Positions 60,107 through 64,000 of a stretch of 64,000 nucleotides of DNA are shown here, one piece after another. Under the pieces are notes generated by a model that ran no database searches, had not been told where the DNA came from, and was given only the letters and a program-made list of their open reading frames with translations. The stretch is from Volutella citrinella (Eukaryota; Ascomycota; Sordariomycetes; Hypocreales; Nectriaceae), in the NCBI GenBank assembly GCA_034401135.1, contig JAWZSP010000001.1:6014001-6078000 (forward strand), given 5' to 3'. The position numbers and the translations under genes were made by a program. Position 1 is the first letter of the stretch, and each line of letters opens with the position of its first letter.

Positions 60107-63100
60107 GTGCCGACGGTCTCATGAACACTTTTTTGGTACATGCGATGATGGTCGCATCGCCGCGCACTCCTTTTTATTTCTTTTTCTGTTCTGCTTCCGC
60201 TCGAGCTGTGCTCTAGAGATGATGATACTCATCCAAGGGGACGAATAAACAGGACCAAACGAGCAGTGGGCGTTTGGGTCCTGAATCTACGGACGAATTT
60301 ACGACTATACGGGTAGCTTTGGGTTTTCATTCTTATGCCTTGCATCAGCCGCCGGGGACGATCAAGTCTGGAAGTGCAGTGGGCTTCTGGGACTGCGGGC
60401 TTCAACGCTTCGCCATGGCTGTCACAAAATGGGGGAGCCAACGGTCCGAAAGTACAGTGGGTTTTCGGGATCTTGGCTGGCGATTTCAACCATCGGGAAA
60501 GGCACGCCATTTTCTCTGCTTTGGTTTTGGATCGAATCCATTTGAATGGGATGGGATATTCGCGGCTGCGCAGTGCGCGCACGCACGCACGCGCCAAGCT
60601 TGAGCTTGGCCAGGAAACATGGGACTGGACTGGACTGAACAACACAGCAAAGAGTGGTCGTGCAATAGGGCCACCGCTTCAAGCAACCGCAAATACAAAT
60701 ATTTGGTGGTGCAATATCACACGCGTCGCGATGCTGCCAAGCGCCATGATGAAAGCGGCCCGTAAGAGCCCGAAGGTCTGCTGTGAGGTTCCGGCCCTCT
60801 GGCATGCTGCCCGAGGTCAAAACACCGCAAGGTAGGCGATGCCCGGAGTTGACTGAGGCCTCGGTTGCTTGGGGACCCGATATTGCGACCAAGGCGGGCT
60901 GATAGCGGCTGCCACCCTTTGTAGGCGCAGGGCGTGGCGGCTAGGTTACAGGCTAGAGTCGCAACGGAGCAATAGGGCCTTGCTCTGAACGACGGCAGTT
61001 CTGTCCAAGTACGGGTGACAGTGGGCGATGGCGATGGTCGGCGGCCGCTTCTGCTTTGGATTGAACTTCTGTCAGCGTCATTGGCAGCGGGAGGATTCGG
61101 CCGTGCCGCAAGCAGTGACATGTGGTCACGATGAAACCGCGTCGGAGGTTGGTTTGGTTCTCGAGACGAGGTAGTGGCACGCCGTCAGGTCTGACGGGCT
61201 GGCACAACTGGTCACTGGCCTTGTCTACTCTGCGTGATATCCTTTTAGCGCATCGATTGTTGTTGCTGGGCTGCTTCCATCGACTGTCTGGCCTCCTCGA
61301 CATGCTGGCATCGCTCGGGGTAGGAATCAGATCACCCAGGTCTCCTCCAACGGCAGCCAGTCAGCCAGTAGGCATGTCACAGCATGTCGCTCCCATTCAG
61401 CAGGTGGTAGTGTGGGGGCTCCTCATATCGTTTGGGGGTTCGCATGCTGCACGTGGTCGGAAAGAAGAGGTCTGATCGCGGCCATGCCAAAGTCAGGCCA
61501 TGTCGTCGGCAACAGGCAGCGTCTGGCCAACGGCAAGTGGGCTGGGTTGGTTTGCCTGAGCTAGCGAAAAGTCAATGGGCGGACAGGCCGCGTGTGGCGT
61601 CGAGCAGCGTGGGCCAGAGATGATGAATGCGAGTCTGGAACATGCCATTCTGAGCCACTGCGACAGAGAGACAAGCAACGGCGACTACCAAGGCTTCGCT
61701 TTCACGACCTGCGCTGATCTGGAGGATGGGCAGGGCCGGCCGGGGCGGGCCAGGGGCCGGAGGATTGACGGAAGGCTGAGGCGTTAGACATGCGTTCGGG
61801 ACGATTTCTTCTTTCCTCTCGTCTCGCGCCCTTGTGTTCGCCATGAATCAGTGTCGCCGCTCAGCCTCAAGCCACCAGGGGGATTGCAGACCTGTTTTGG
61901 GACTCAACATTGGACTATGGCAGGCCAGTCTATCCCTTGTTGAGCCTACTTGGCTACCCAGGAGCAGTCTAGCGTCGGCGGGTGAGCGTGCTATTTCCAA
62001 CCAGCTCACCAGGGCGAGGGACAGGACGGGACTGGGCCAACTGTTATAGACCGGGGGCGCCTGTCAACGAGGCCTATCGTCTACTGTCAGATGTCCTGGA
62101 CTCCTGACACACAGCTTGGATCCTGGGGCTGTCGGCGTCTCCGTCCTCGTTGCTTTTCTTGGTCGATGTGTGCTTCTTGGAAGCTCTGATCGCGTGGCAG
62201 TATTCAATAATCAGCGCCCAAGCTCAGGTGAACCCTGCAAACGTGCAATTGAGGGGAGGACGGGAGCAGGGGTGGGCGCGTAGTAGAGCGACGGACTGAC
62301 AACTTGACAAGTGATCGCCGTGGAGTTGTGGGCTTGTTGCCGGTGCTAGGCTGGATTGTCAATGACAAGTCTGCAATAGCAGCGAAGCACGGATCGTGGG
62401 CAGGGGAGGGGGCTCCTCAAAGGCTCGAACCCGGGCGCTTGGGTCACGCTTGCGACAGACGTGACCTGACATGGATACAAGACGAAGCGGCTTGAGTGAT
62501 GATGCCATTCCATGCCCATGCCCATGCCCATGCCCATGCCTACGATAGCGACAGGGTTGCGGGAGGGAGAAGCTTCGCGGGGAGGCAGGCTGGTGCATGC
62601 GTGCTTGTGCAGAGACGCAGAGTGACGCCGGGTGGCCTGTCCCAGGCCTTGATTAATTGTTTGCTTGCTTGCTTGCTGCTTGTGCGTCGTCTGTGCGTGG
62701 GCCTTGCAGGCGGCGGTTGATGATGCCCCAGACGGAGGGAGATGGATGGATGATAGGACACAGATGAACGGACAGGCGGACAGACCTCGTATCGCAAACA
62801 GGCGGACAGACATGGGCAGTCGCGCTCTGCATCTGATCCGGTTTCAGCATTTGCCCATTGCAACTCTATCCCCACTCCCCAGATCGGACGACGGGGGGCG
62901 GCATGTCTCACATTTCGTCCCTGCTTGTCTGGCAATCTGGCAAGCCTGGGAATCTGCTCAACCACGTTGCGCGGGCACCCTGTTGGCCTGTCGTAGATTC
63001 CATCACTCTCCCAGCGACATGCCAGCGCCGCCCTGGCGTTTTGACAGCAGATATGTGGTGGCGAGAAGCCTTTCAGCCACGCCGCGCCTGTCTGTGTGTG

Positions 63101-64000
63101 TCTCTCTCTCCTTTCTGTTTTATGTCCTGTCATGATGGACGCGGTGGCTTGCTCTGCGTCGACTTGTCAGGTGGGGGGATATGCAGTTTGGCCTCACGGC
63201 TTGGGATTGCCATCGCTGACTGCCGTCTATCTCTCTGCCCGTCCGTTGGATGCTACTAGTTAATTCCCGTGCTGCCTATCTGACAGGTCCCCGCAGCACG
63301 TACGATGGCGCACTTTAACTTTGGGCCCGTTGCGGGTGTCTGAGAAAGGGCTTGCGCTGGTAGTGTTGCCGCTGGCTGGCCTGGATAGGAAACAAGAAGA
63401 GGGAGAGGGAGATCAACGACAGATGCCGACGCCACCGGCGCAATCCTACCGCGATGGCCTCTCCATCTGGCAGGTCCCTAAAGAGGAGCCTGAGAGATGC
63501 ATTTCCACGGCAGCCGAGTAGGTATCCTTGGAATCGTATCCACGGGCGTCGCCAGCACCAATGTCCTGTTACCGCTGACGCCGGGATCGACGCTCCTTGG
63601 GCTTCACTTCTGCGGTGGCATCCGGGACTTCCGCCACTGATACTTTTTCGCTGCTCTGGATTGGGTGATGCTCTATTGGGTGGGAAACCGAGCGCATTCC
63701 AACGACTGGGGCAAGGCCCACAGCGTCTGTCCTTCTTTGTCGATCGTTTGCCCGCACGCTCTGATCCGAACAGTGGCCCGCAGTCGGTCTGACGGTCATT
63801 CATTCATCCATTCATCAGTCAACCAGCCTAATTAGCGGCAGCCACGGGAAGAAAGAGAGAGGGGCGGACCAAGGCAAAACATCCGTCTGCCGGCTCCTGT
63901 TAACGTTCAGTGGCGGCCCTGTCCCGTACTAGGCCGGGATTCAGGTCAGTCAGTCCCCCATGCGATCCCGCTAGCTGCGCTCCATTGCCCCCCCGTCCCC
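60107..64000. other. right-end gene-poor region
   Basis: About 3.9 kb downstream of the PLP-rhodanese gene shows no recognisable gene. Frames on both strands reach about 197 codons but are low-complexity or antisense to each other. Short repeats occur: (CATGCC)5 at 62511-62540 and (TTGC)4 at 62661-62676. Confidence 0.55.
62511..62540 (+). repeat. hexanucleotide repeat (CATGCC)5
   Basis: Five perfect copies of CATGCC in a non-coding stretch; a likely polymorphic microsatellite. Confidence 0.9.

Overview
The window is nuclear DNA of a filamentous ascomycete (Pezizomycotina). The gene set (a MedA-type developmental regulator, a GH74 xyloglucanase with a CBM1, an S53 sedolisin, small secreted cysteine-rich proteins) and the short GT-AG introns of about 50-160 nt fit a Sordariomycete, probably of the Hypocreales; the order is an inference. 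I could support thirteen genes, two or three broken or decaying relatives, one RNA regulatory element and several promoter motifs. Gene ends and splice sites were placed by hand by keeping frame and family similarity across GT-AG boundaries.

Left part (1-18.4 kb). A peroxisomal 3-ketoacyl-CoA thiolase (cut by the left edge) and an ENA-type P-type Na+/K+-ATPase lie on the minus strand. About 2.4 kb upstream of the ATPase are crowded with GCCARG hexamers, the core bound by the alkaline-pH regulator PacC. Then come a gene-poor stretch with one small secreted protein whose six cysteines are spaced as a mirror image, and the minus-strand regulator MedA. MedA is followed upstream by about 12.4 kb with no recognisable gene, possibly an extended regulatory region.

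Middle (31-43 kb). THI4 (thiazole synthase) has a TPP riboswitch lying entirely inside an intron of its 5' leader, with short uORFs in the aptamer. Next are a small putatively myristoylated protein, a tandem array of three related small membrane-protein genes (one intact, one with a frameshifted 5' end, one apparently decayed), a classical short-chain dehydrogenase/reductase, a second small secreted cysteine-containing protein, and a Pro/Gly/Thr-rich surface protein with tandem repeats.

Right part (43-64 kb). A secreted GH74 xyloglucanase with a C-terminal cellulose-binding module converges on a class-V PLP enzyme resembling the fungal ergothioneine enzyme Egt2. Then come an Hst3/Hst4-like sirtuin with long acidic inserts, a seven-helix membrane protein with a Gln/Pro/Tyr-rich tail, a secreted sedolisin, and a cysteine-synthase-like enzyme fused to a rhodanese domain. 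The last 3.9 kb shows no recognisable gene.

The genes do not form an obvious biosynthetic cluster. Themes are secreted degradation (xyloglucanase, sedolisin), small secreted proteins, stress and ion homeostasis, sulfur chemistry (THI4, Egt2-like, PLP-rhodanese) and development (MedA).
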